Source: an uncultured Oscillospiraceae bacterium (GTDB lineage: Bacteria > Bacillota > Clostridia > Oscillospirales > Oscillospiraceae). From it: DNA of 49,203 bases. Below the pieces are notes generated by a model that was not told the DNA's origin, searched no databases, and saw only the letters and a program-made list of their open reading frames with translations. The number at the start of each line of letters is the position of its first letter. Positions within the stretch are counted from its first letter, which is position 1. The DNA lies in assembly GCA_934675115.1 (NCBI GenBank), contig CAKUPH010000005.1:1-49203 (forward strand), in the 5' to 3' direction. The position numbers were made by a program, and so were the translations under genes. Shown here piece after piece: positions 24,526 to 32,025 of this stretch.

Positions 24526-24554
24526 AGTATAGCGTCTTTTGACGCCGGTGTCAA
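24526..24554 (-). promoter_or_regulatory. Consensus sigma70 promoter of the SLH/flavin operon
   Basis: Minus strand TTGACA (24549-24554), 17 bp, TATACT (24526-24531): a near-perfect promoter. Its strength makes repression or attenuation through the palindrome and terminator-like hairpin downstream likely. Confidence 0.85.
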
Positions 24555-24644
24555 TGCGCGCGTCACTGTTTTGACGTTTTTCACAATTTCAAATCGTACT
24601 GCCGCCACGCTTTGTCAATTTCCCCGCTTTTTTCTTCTTTTTGC

Positions 24645-24674
24645 TTGACAGGCCGGAAACCCGGATGATAGGAT
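24645..24674 (+). promoter_or_regulatory. Promoter of the sigma54 activator gene
   Basis: TTGACA (24645-24650), 18 bp, TAGGAT (24669-24674). It is divergent from the flavin operon promoter and 72 bp before the activator start. Confidence 0.65.
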
Positions 24675-24746
24675 AGCCCCGATCATTCCAGTATTTTAGA
24701 ACTGCGGCCGGATACTCCGGACACATCGAAAGGCAGGCACAGCACC

Positions 24747-26102
24747 ATGGATCTTTTGCAGGAGACCCGCGGCTTTCAGGCCATTTTCCAGCCCATGCAG
24801 GAGGGCATCCTCATCATCAACACGGCGGCCCGCATCGTCTTTGCCAATCAGGCCTACCTCGATTTTCTCGGCATGCGTTGGGAGGACATCCGGGGCCGCC
24901 CCCTGCGGGAGATCCGCCCGGGGGCCCGCCTGCCCGAGGTGCTGTCCACGGGCAAGCCCATCCTCCACGCCCCCCGGATGGAAAAGCAGGACGAGATCTA
25001 CTTCGTCAACATGTACCCCATCAAGGCGGACGGTGAGGTCGTCGGCGGCATTTCGGTGGTGACGTTCCTCAAGGACGCCTACGACTTTCAGAGCGAACTG
25101 GAGTCCTATGAAAAGCGGAACAAGCAGGTGCTCCGCCGGGTAAACAAGGCCAATTCCGCCCGGTACACCTTTGATTCCATTGTAGCGGCGTCGGAAAACT
25201 CTCAGGCAACCAAGCTGCTGGCCCGGAAGGCGGCGGCCACCGAGGCGTCGGTGATGCTGGCGTCGGAGAGCGGCACCGGCAAGGAACTGTACGCACAGGC
25301 CATCCACAACGCCAGCGCCCGGAAAAACGAGGTGTTCGTGGCCATCAACTGCGCCAATTTCAACGCGAACACGCTGGAATCGGAGCTGTTCGGCTACGTG
25401 GAGGGCGCGTTCACCGGGGCGAAGAAGGGCGGCAAGATCGGCCTGTTTGAGGCCGCCAGCGGCGGCACGCTGTTTCTGGATGAGGTGTCCGAAATGGACT
25501 ACGCCCTTCAGGCCAAGCTCCTCCGGGCCATTCAGGAGGGCCGCATCCGCCCGGTGGGCAGCGTCAACGAGATCGAGGTGGACGTGCGGCTCATCTGCGC
25601 GTCCAACGCCGACCTCAACGCCTACATTGAGGAGGGCAAATTCCGCCGGGACCTCTACTACCGCCTGTCCACTTTCCGGATCCGCATCCCGCCCCTGCGG
25701 GAGCGGCGGGAGGACATCCCCGCCCTGACGGAGACGCTGCTGGCCGAGCTGTCCAAGAAGCTCAAGCGCTCCGTCACCATCACCGACGAAGCTCTGCGCT
25801 GCCTCACCGTCCACGACTGGCCGGGCAACGTGCGGGAGCTGCGCAACGTGCTGGAATTTTCCGCGTACCTGTCCGACAATGGCACCATCGTGCAGGATTC
25901 CCTGCCGGAGCACATCGTCCGCCCCGCCATGGAGCAGCCGGAGATCACCCTGTCTCAGCGGGTGCGGGTGTTTGAGCAGGCGGAGATCAACAAGCTGCTG
26001 CTGAAAAACGGCACGGATCTGGCGGGCAAGAAAAAAACCGCAAAGCAGCTGGGCGTCTCCCTCGCCACGCTGTACAACAAGCTGGCCCCGCTGGACTTCT
26101 AA
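24747..26102 (+). CDS. PAS-domain sigma54-dependent transcriptional activator
   Basis: Bacterial enhancer-binding protein. The 451-residue product has an N-terminal PAS sensor (about 5-110), a AAA+ domain (about 143-375) with GAFTGA at 220-225 for sigma54 contact, Walker [10 protein letters not shown] at 239-247, and arginine-finger region [20 protein letters not shown], and a C-terminal Fis-type helix-turn-helix (about 405-447). Walker A reads SESGTGKE (173-180) with Ser for the usual first Gly. The repeats and sigma54 promoter downstream identify the CitMHS/AtuA genes as its target. The PAS ligand is unknown. Confidence 0.94.
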   Translation: MDLLQETRGFQAIFQPMQEGILIINTAARIVFANQAYLDFLGMRWEDIRGRPLREIRPGARLPEVLSTGKPILHAPRMEKQDEIYFVNMYPIKADGEVVGGISVVTFLKDAYDFQSELESYEKRNKQVLRRVNKANSARYTFDSIVAASENSQATKLLARKAAATEASVMLASESGTGKELYAQAIHNASARKNEVFVAINCANFNANTLESELFGYVEGAFTGAKKGGKIGLFEAASGGTLFLDEVSEMDYALQAKLLRAIQEGRIRPVGSVNEIEVDVRLICASNADLNAYIEEGKFRRDLYYRLSTFRIRIPPLRERREDIPALTETLLAELSKKLKRSVTITDEALRCLTVHDWPGNVRELRNVLEFSAYLSDNGTIVQDSLPEHIVRPAMEQPEITLSQRVRVFEQAEINKLLLKNGTDLAGKKKTAKQLGVSLATLYNKLAPLDF

Positions 26103-26205
26103 AAATCTGGAATCCTATTCTAAAAAGCTGGAATCCTTGTAACTTCACACAAAACCCGGCGTTTTGTCCCGGCTTTCTTCGGCTCGATTCTAATTTTCTG
26201 GAATC
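26096..26205 (+). repeat. Three copies of a 19-bp upstream activator sequence
   Basis: Copies at 26096-26114, 26117-26135 and 26187-26205 share the form NTTCTAAWWWNCTGGAATC. The first overlaps the activator's stop codon; copies 1 and 2 start exactly 21 bp apart (two helical turns). They lie about 95-200 bp before the sigma54 promoter, the normal enhancer distance. They are the likely binding sites of the adjacent activator. Confidence 0.75.
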
Positions 26206-26216
26206 GAGCCGTTTTT
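26180..26216 (+). terminator. Terminator of the sigma54 activator gene, containing enhancer copy 3
   Basis: Perfect 11-bp stem (CGGCTCGATTC at 26180-26190 with 26201-26211) followed by TTTTT. The third activator repeat forms the inner part and loop of this hairpin, so one sequence seems to serve two purposes. Confidence 0.8.
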
Positions 26217-26292
26217 GTCTCCAGCCGGTCCATTTCTGAAAAATGCCTGAAAACACTGGCTTCCCGGGCATTTCTTTGTGCGTTTTCCATTT

Positions 26293-26308
26293 TGGCACGG
26301 CCCTTGCA
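26293..26308 (+). promoter_or_regulatory. Consensus sigma54 (-24/-12) promoter
   Basis: TGGCACG, 4 bp, TTGCA: a perfect match to the sigma54 consensus. It lies 74 bp before the CitMHS start. Confidence 0.92.
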
Positions 26309-26382
26309 ATATACTTTAGCGTAGCTACAACGCGGCCGCGTTGATTGGAAAATCAAAAAAAGAAAAAAGAGGAGGAACCCAA

Positions 26383-27765
26383 ATGCAAACTGCACTTGCC
26401 ATTCTCGGCTTTGTGACCGTCATTGTCATGCTGGTGCTGATCATGACGAAAAAAGCCTCTCCTGCCGTGGCGCTCATCGCCGTCCCCTTCATCACGGGCA
26501 TCATCGCCTGCTTCTTCATGAAGGTCGTTCCCGAGGGCGCGCCTGAGGGCACCGAGGGCGTGGTGAACTTCTTCGCCAACCTCAAGTCTCTGGGCGGCAT
26601 GATCGCCGGTAAATCCGGCATCGGTGCCGTGGCCGCCACCGGCGTTATGTTCATTTTCTCCATCCTGTTCTTCGGCATCCTTACCGACGCCGGCACCTTC
26701 CGCCCCATCATCGGCGGCATTACCAAGCTGGTGGGCACCAACCCCGTGCTCATTACCATCGGCACCGCCATTCTGGCCATGATCGTCCATCTGGACGGCT
26801 CCGGCGCCGTCACCTTCCTGATCTGCGTTCCCCCGCTGGTCCCGCTGTATGACGCCGTGGGCATGAAGCGCACCACGCTGGCCACTGTGGTGGCCATGGC
26901 CGCCGGCACCATGAACATCCTGCCCTGGGGCGGCCCCACCATCCGCGCCGCCACCGCCCTGCAGGTAGACGTGGTCAAGGATCTGTTCCTCCCCGTGCTG
27001 CCCGCCGTCATCGCCGGTCTGGTGTGCGTGATCATCTTCGCCGCCCTGCTGGGCCTGCGTGAGAAGCGCCGTCTGGGCAACGTGGCCCTCAACAACATTG
27101 AGTACAAGGCCGCCGAGCTCACCGACGAGGAGAAGGCTCTCGCCCGTCCCCACCTGTTCTGGGTCAACATCATCCTCATCATTGCCGCCATCGTGGCCCT
27201 GCTGTTCTCCGGCTTCGCCCCCGCCGTCGTCTTCATGCTGGCCTACGTCGTGGCCACCGTCATCAACTATCCGAAGGTCGCCGATACCAAGGCCCGGGTG
27301 GACGCCCATGCCAAGAGCGCCATCATGATGTGCTCCGTCCTGTTCGCCGCCGGCGCGTTCTGCGGCATCATGAAGGGCACCGGCATGATCACCGCCATGG
27401 CCAACGCCCTCGTGTCCATCATCCCCCAGTCCATGGGCCGCTTCTTCCCCATCATCACCGGCGTCATCGCCATGCCCGCCTCCCTGCTGTTTGACCCCGA
27501 CTCCTTCTACTACGGCGTGCTGCCCGTGCTGGCCCAGACTGCCGAGGGCTTCGGCGTGGCCGGCGTCAACGTGGGTCAGGCCGCCATCCTCGGCCAGATG
27601 ACCACCGGCTTCCCCGTCTCCCCGCTGACCCCCGCCACCTTCCTGCTGGTGGGTCTGGCCGGCGTGGATCTGGGCGAGCATCAGAAAAAGACCATCCCCC
27701 TGGCTTTCGCCCTCACCATCATCATGCTGATCGTCGGCGTCATCACCGGCGGCATCACCATCTGA
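26383..27765 (+). CDS. CitMHS family citrate/carboxylate transporter
   Basis: Proton- or metal-coupled carboxylate importer of the CitM/CitH type, normally moving citrate with Mg2+ or Ca2+. The 460-residue product has about 11-12 membrane helices, with the family-like segments [36 protein letters not shown] and [20 protein letters not shown]. The open frame begins 14 codons earlier, but AGAGGAGG stands before the ATG at 26383. It is the first gene of the sigma54 operon; the AtuA pair follows at 40 bp. The true substrate may be a related tri- or branched carboxylate. Confidence 0.92.
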   Translation: MQTALAILGFVTVIVMLVLIMTKKASPAVALIAVPFITGIIACFFMKVVPEGAPEGTEGVVNFFANLKSLGGMIAGKSGIGAVAATGVMFIFSILFFGILTDAGTFRPIIGGITKLVGTNPVLITIGTAILAMIVHLDGSGAVTFLICVPPLVPLYDAVGMKRTTLATVVAMAAGTMNILPWGGPTIRAATALQVDVVKDLFLPVLPAVIAGLVCVIIFAALLGLREKRRLGNVALNNIEYKAAELTDEEKALARPHLFWVNIILIIAAIVALLFSGFAPAVVFMLAYVVATVINYPKVADTKARVDAHAKSAIMMCSVLFAAGAFCGIMKGTGMITAMANALVSIIPQSMGRFFPIITGVIAMPASLLFDPDSFYYGVLPVLAQTAEGFGVAGVNVGQAAILGQMTTGFPVSPLTPATFLLVGLAGVDLGEHQKKTIPLAFALTIIMLIVGVITGGITI

Positions 27766-27805
27766 AACCGACCGACTGTTTTTCTGGAAAGGAAGTCTTG
27801 ATATT

Positions 27806-29149
27806 ATGAAGAGCATCCGCATCGGCTCCGGCGCCGGTTACGCCGGTGACCGTCTCGAGCCCTCTCTTGAGCTCATCGAGAAGGGCAATCTGGACTACAT
27901 CAGCTACGAATGTCTGGCCGAGCGCACCATCGCCATCGGCCAGCAGGCCAAGCTGAAGGACCCCACAAAGGGCTACAACGGCCTTCTGGAGCACCGCATG
28001 GAAAAGGCCCTGCCCCTGTGCTGGGAGCACAAGGTGAAGCTCATCACCAACATGGGCTCCGCCAACCCCGAGGCCGCCGCCCAGAAGTGCGTGGAGATCG
28101 CCCGCAAGCACGGCCTGACCGGCATGAAGATCGCCTGCGTTACCGGCGACGACCTGCTGCCCGTCATCGACAAGTACATGGACACCGAGGTCTGGGAGAC
28201 CGGCGAGCCGCTGTCCAAGCTCCCCGGCGAGATCGTCTCCGCCAACGCCTACATGGGCGTTGAGGGCATCCTCAAGGCGCTGGACATGGGCGCCGACGTG
28301 GTCGTCACCGGCCGCGTGTCCGACCCCGCCATCTTCATGGCCCCCATCATCCACGAGTTCGGCTGGGCGCTGGACGACTGGGATAAGCTGGGCAAGGGCA
28401 CCATGATCGGCCACCTGCTGGAGTGCGGCGGCCAGGTCACCGGCGGCTATTACGCCGAGCCGGGCAAGAAGGACGTCCCCGGCGTGGGCCATCTGGGCTT
28501 CCCCATCATTCAAGTCAGCGAGGACGGCTCCTTCTTCGTCACCAAGGTCCCCGAGGCCGGCGGCATGGTCACCCCCGACACCTGCGCCGAGCAGATCTGC
28601 TACGAGATCCACGATCCCACCAAGTACCTGACCCCCGACGTGGTGGCCGACTTCCAGCAGGTGAAGTTCACTCAGGTGGAGAAGGACGTGGTCAAGGTGG
28701 AGGGCGCCACCGGGCGGCCCAAGACCGAGACGTTCAAGTGCTCCATCGGCTACCGTGACTGCTACATCGGCGACGGCGAGATCAGCTACGGCGGCCCCGG
28801 CTGCCTCAACCGCGCCAAGCTGGCCCTCGATATCATCAAGGAGCGGCTGGAGCTGGTGGCTCCCGGCCAGTTCGACGAGCTGAAGTTCGACCTCATCGGC
28901 TGCAACAGCCTGTACTGGAACCCCGATTACAAGTACAACGAGCCCTCCGAGGTCCGGGTCCGGGTGGCCGGCCGCGCCAAGACCAAGGCCATCGCCGATC
29001 TGGTGCCCAATGAGGTAGAGGCCCTCTACACCAACGGCCCCGCCGGCGGCTGCGGCGCTGTGAAGCGCACCCGGGACATCGTCTCCGTGGCCTCCATTCT
29101 GGTCAGCCGTTACGACGTGAAGCCCGAAGCCAAGATCTTCGTGGTCTGA
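27806..29149 (+). CDS. AtuA-like (DUF1446) protein, N-terminal part of a split AtuA
   Basis: The 447-residue product matches the large domain of AtuA, a protein of unknown reaction needed for acyclic terpene (citronellol/geraniol) breakdown in Pseudomonas. Visible family blocks are RIGSGAGYAGDRLEPSLELI, YECLAERTIA, NMGSANPEAAA, VVTGRVSDPAIFMAPIIHEF and HLLECGGQVTGGYY. GGAAAGG-like sequence precedes the ATG. The small C-terminal domain is encoded by the next gene. With a CitMHS importer upstream, it probably acts on an imported carboxylate or its CoA ester; this is inferred. Confidence 0.9.
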   Translation: MKSIRIGSGAGYAGDRLEPSLELIEKGNLDYISYECLAERTIAIGQQAKLKDPTKGYNGLLEHRMEKALPLCWEHKVKLITNMGSANPEAAAQKCVEIARKHGLTGMKIACVTGDDLLPVIDKYMDTEVWETGEPLSKLPGEIVSANAYMGVEGILKALDMGADVVVTGRVSDPAIFMAPIIHEFGWALDDWDKLGKGTMIGHLLECGGQVTGGYYAEPGKKDVPGVGHLGFPIIQVSEDGSFFVTKVPEAGGMVTPDTCAEQICYEIHDPTKYLTPDVVADFQQVKFTQVEKDVVKVEGATGRPKTETFKCSIGYRDCYIGDGEISYGGPGCLNRAKLALDIIKERLELVAPGQFDELKFDLIGCNSLYWNPDYKYNEPSEVRVRVAGRAKTKAIADLVPNEVEALYTNGPAGGCGAVKRTRDIVSVASILVSRYDVKPEAKIFVV

Positions 29150-29168
29150 GAAAGGAGATGTGCAACAT

Positions 29169-29468
29169 ATGAAACTCTGGGAAATCGCTCACTCCCGCAC
29201 CGGCGACAAGGGCAACATCTCCAATGTGTCCCTCATCGCGTATGACGCCAAGGACTGGGAGCTCATCCGTGAAAAGGTCACCCCCGAAAAGGTGAAGGAG
29301 CACTTCAAGGGCATCGTCAAGGGCGAGGTCGTCCGCTACGAGCTGCCCAACATCCACGCGCTGAACTTCGTGATGTACGCCGCGCTGGGCGGCGGCGTCA
29401 CCCGCTCCCTGTCCGTGGATATGCACGGCAAGGGCCTGTCCAGCTACCTGCTGGACATGGAGATCTGA
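29169..29468 (+). CDS. AtuA-like C-terminal domain protein
   Basis: The 99-residue product opens with KLWEIAHSRTGDKGNISNVS, the signature of the small C-terminal domain found fused to AtuA in Proteobacteria. AAAGGAGA precedes the ATG at 29169; the GTG at 29160 is too close to it. It probably forms a complex with the preceding 447-residue protein, 19 bp upstream. A terminator about 110 bp further on closes the operon. Confidence 0.88.
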   Translation: MKLWEIAHSRTGDKGNISNVSLIAYDAKDWELIREKVTPEKVKEHFKGIVKGEVVRYELPNIHALNFVMYAALGGGVTRSLSVDMHGKGLSSYLLDMEI

Positions 29469-29579
29469 TCCACCCGAACTTTCCCCCGATTTGCCGGATC
29501 CCCCCCGGCCTGAACGGAAGCACCTGAGGCTCCGCTTGGCTTCAGTGTTTTTACTCCCAATTCATTTCTTCCCCGGCAT

Positions 29580-29617
29580 GGGCGGCGCACGGGCTTGCCT
29601 TCGTGCGCCGCCCTTTT
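29580..29617 (+). terminator. Terminator of the CitMHS/AtuA operon
   Basis: Perfect 12-bp stem (GGGCGGCGCACG at 29580-29591 with 29602-29613, 10-base loop) followed by TTTT. Confidence 0.85.
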
Positions 29618-29672
29618 GCTCTCTTCCGCACAGTAAAATCATGTTCCGGCTGACCTTTGGCGCTGTGTCGTG

Positions 29673-29695
29673 GTAATGAAGCATCAAATCATTAC
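29673..29695. promoter_or_regulatory. Operator-like inverted repeat before the hydrolase gene
   Basis: GTAATGA (29673-29679), 9 bp, TCATTAC (29689-29695). It lies 120 bp before the secreted hydrolase. I find no clear promoter in 29618-29814, so this may mark a regulated one. Confidence 0.45.
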
Positions 29696-29814
29696 ACAAA
29701 CAGGGAATCGCCGCACACCGCAGAAGGCCCCGCCGGACGCAGCTTTCCCCGCGGGCAGAGAGCCGCTCCCACTGGCAGTACAGAAAGAGATTTTCAAAGG
29801 AGGAACCCACCGAT

Positions 29815-31932
29815 ATGAGAAAAAGAGTCGTATCCCTGCTGCTGGCAGGCGTCATGTCCCTGTCCCTGATCCCCTCCGTTTTTGCCGCCGGAGCCGCGGA
29901 TAAGGAAAAGACCTATCCCGTCCTGACCGAGAAAAACGAAACCTACGTGCCCCTGCGCTCCATCGCGGAGGATCTGGGCTTCAAGGTCTTCTGGGATCAG
30001 AAGACCACCACCGCCACCGTGTCCAACGACGTGTACTCCGTGAAGATCCAGCCCGCGGACAAGAAGGCCACCGCCAGCTACGCCAAGGACGCGGTCGCCG
30101 TCCCCATGACCGTGAAGGATCAGCGCATCTATGTGGCCGGGAGCTTCTTTGAGGAGAAGCTGGACACCGTCATCACCGTGGACGGCAAGTCCGCCACCGC
30201 CAAAACCTCCGGCATGGCCGCCACCCGCAACTCCGTCCGCGCCAACGAGTACGGCGTGAAGGAATCCTATGAGTACGAGCGCTACGAGGTCATGCTGCCC
30301 ATGGACGACGGCGTGAAGCTGCGCACCATCGTGTATAAGCCCGTCGGCGAGGGCCCCTGGCCCACCGCCTTTACCCGCGGCCCCTACCCCGCGCAGGAAG
30401 AGACCAAGAACACGCTGGGCGAGGAGTACGCCAAGCGCGGCATGGCCTACGTCTATCAGTACTGCCGCGGCAAGGGCGGCTCTGAGGGCGAGTACATCGC
30501 CAACGTGGACGAGCGCCGGGACGGCATCACCAGCCTGAACTGGCTCAACGACCAGAGCTGGGTCAAGAGCATCGGCATGCACGGCCACTCCTATCTGGCC
30601 CTGACCACGTGGATCGTGGGCGACAGCCTGCCCGACAAGGTGGCCGCCCTCCATGTTCAGTGCTACGGCGTGCTCCGCAACCTGTCCGTCAGCCACTCCG
30701 GTCTGGTGGCCTGCGACAACATCATTGCCTGGACGCTGGGCAACTGCACCGACAAGTACACCTATGACAAGTACATCGAGTCCGCCCAGTACCTGCCCGG
30801 CATCAAGGCCGATGACGACCTGTGGGGCGGCAACGTCGAGGGCTACGACGACTGGATCAATCATCCTGACTTCACCGATCCCTACTGGAACGAGGGCGTC
30901 TGGGGCGACCTGAAGACCGCCGTCAGCGGCATCGACGTTCCCACCACCATCTTCGGCGGCTACTTTGACCATCACTTTGAGGGCACCGTCGAGGGCTGGA
31001 ACCTGCTGAGCGAGGAGACCAAGGCCAAGAGCCACATGGTCCTGGGCTGCTGGAACCACGGCTTCGGCTATACCGCCGACTGGAAGGACGGCAGCAACTA
31101 TGGCTATGACGTGAATACCGACACCTTCAACTGGTTCTACTCCATCATGGTCAACGATAAGATCCCCGCCACCGGCATCGACGCCTACGCCGTGGGTCAG
31201 GATAAGTGGGTCCATCTGGACAGCTTCCCCCTGAAGGCCGACAGCGAGCTGACCTATTACCTGACCAAGGACGCCACCAAGTCCGACGGCACCGCCACCG
31301 CTCTGTCCGCCAAAAAGCCCGCCAAGGAAGAGACCTTCACCTACAAGTACGATCCCTCCGATCCCAAGTGGGCCGAGGGCGGCGAGTGCTTCCTGTACAG
31401 CAGCGCCAAGGTCAAGGACAGCAAATACAGCACCGGCGACCTGCGCGGCAGCCACGCCCTCTCTCCCGCCGGCTACCGTGACGACGTGATCACCTTCATC
31501 ACCGATCCCATGGACAAGGACACCACTCTGGCCGGTAATCTGATTGCCAACCTCTTTGTCAGCACCGACGTGGAGGACACCGCCTTTACCTACACCATCA
31601 GCGAGGTGGACGCCGACGGCACCGCCCACAACATCCGCAATGGCCTGCTGACGCTGGCCTACCGCAACGACCGCTATGCCGCCGCCGTCAACGACTACAA
31701 GCCCGGCCAGATCGTCGAGATGAAGATCGAGTCCCTGCCCATCGTGTGGACCGTCGCGCAGGGCAACCGCATCCGCATTGACATCTCCTCCTCCAACTTC
31801 CCCGAGTTCACCAACCATACCAACACCGTGGGCAACTGGGCCGAGCAGACCACCTACAAGGTCGCCAACCAGACCATCTACGTGGGCGGCGAGCACGCCA
31901 GCTCTGTCACCCTCCCCATTCTCTCCAAGTAA
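29815..31932 (+). CDS. Secreted CocE/NonD family hydrolase with copper-amine-oxidase-like N-terminal domain
   Basis: The 705-residue product has a signal peptide (about 1-25, cleavage near VFAAG), a copper amine oxidase N-terminal-like domain (about 35-130; ETYVPLRSIAEDLGFKVFWD), then a CocE/X-Pro dipeptidyl-peptidase (S15) hydrolase. The nucleophile is the serine in GMHGHSYLAL, the acid probably Asp in FGGYFDHHFEG and the histidine in GCWNHGFGY; RGPYPAQ holds the oxyanion tyrosine. It ends with the S15 C-terminal jelly-roll domain. It acts outside the cell on esters or peptides; the substrate is unknown. It follows the CitMHS/AtuA operon but has its own terminators on both sides. Confidence 0.9.
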   Translation: MRKRVVSLLLAGVMSLSLIPSVFAAGAADKEKTYPVLTEKNETYVPLRSIAEDLGFKVFWDQKTTTATVSNDVYSVKIQPADKKATASYAKDAVAVPMTVKDQRIYVAGSFFEEKLDTVITVDGKSATAKTSGMAATRNSVRANEYGVKESYEYERYEVMLPMDDGVKLRTIVYKPVGEGPWPTAFTRGPYPAQEETKNTLGEEYAKRGMAYVYQYCRGKGGSEGEYIANVDERRDGITSLNWLNDQSWVKSIGMHGHSYLALTTWIVGDSLPDKVAALHVQCYGVLRNLSVSHSGLVACDNIIAWTLGNCTDKYTYDKYIESAQYLPGIKADDDLWGGNVEGYDDWINHPDFTDPYWNEGVWGDLKTAVSGIDVPTTIFGGYFDHHFEGTVEGWNLLSEETKAKSHMVLGCWNHGFGYTADWKDGSNYGYDVNTDTFNWFYSIMVNDKIPATGIDAYAVGQDKWVHLDSFPLKADSELTYYLTKDATKSDGTATALSAKKPAKEETFTYKYDPSDPKWAEGGECFLYSSAKVKDSKYSTGDLRGSHALSPAGYRDDVITFITDPMDKDTTLAGNLIANLFVSTDVEDTAFTYTISEVDADGTAHNIRNGLLTLAYRNDRYAAAVNDYKPGQIVEMKIESLPIVWTVAQGNRIRIDISSSNFPEFTNHTNTVGNWAEQTTYKVANQTIYVGGEHASSVTLPILSK

Positions 31933-31955
31933 TATTTCCTCCTCTTCCGCAAAGC

Positions 31956-31997
31956 GGAAAGCGCCGGCCCGAATGGGCCGGCGCTTTCCACTTTTTT
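31956..31997. terminator. Terminator between the convergent hydrolase and spoIIE
   Basis: Perfect 15-bp stem (GGAAAGCGCCGGCCC at 31956-31970 with 31975-31989, loop GAAT), then ACTTTTTT on the plus strand. Confidence 0.9.
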
Positions 31998-32025
31998 ACG
32001 CAGTCCCGCGCGGGAACTCATTTCG

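Noticed and set aside
29794..31896. 700-codon minus-strand open frame opposite the CocE hydrolase
   Set aside because: Gly/Val/His-rich antisense shadow; the plus-strand gene has a signal peptide and catalytic motifs.
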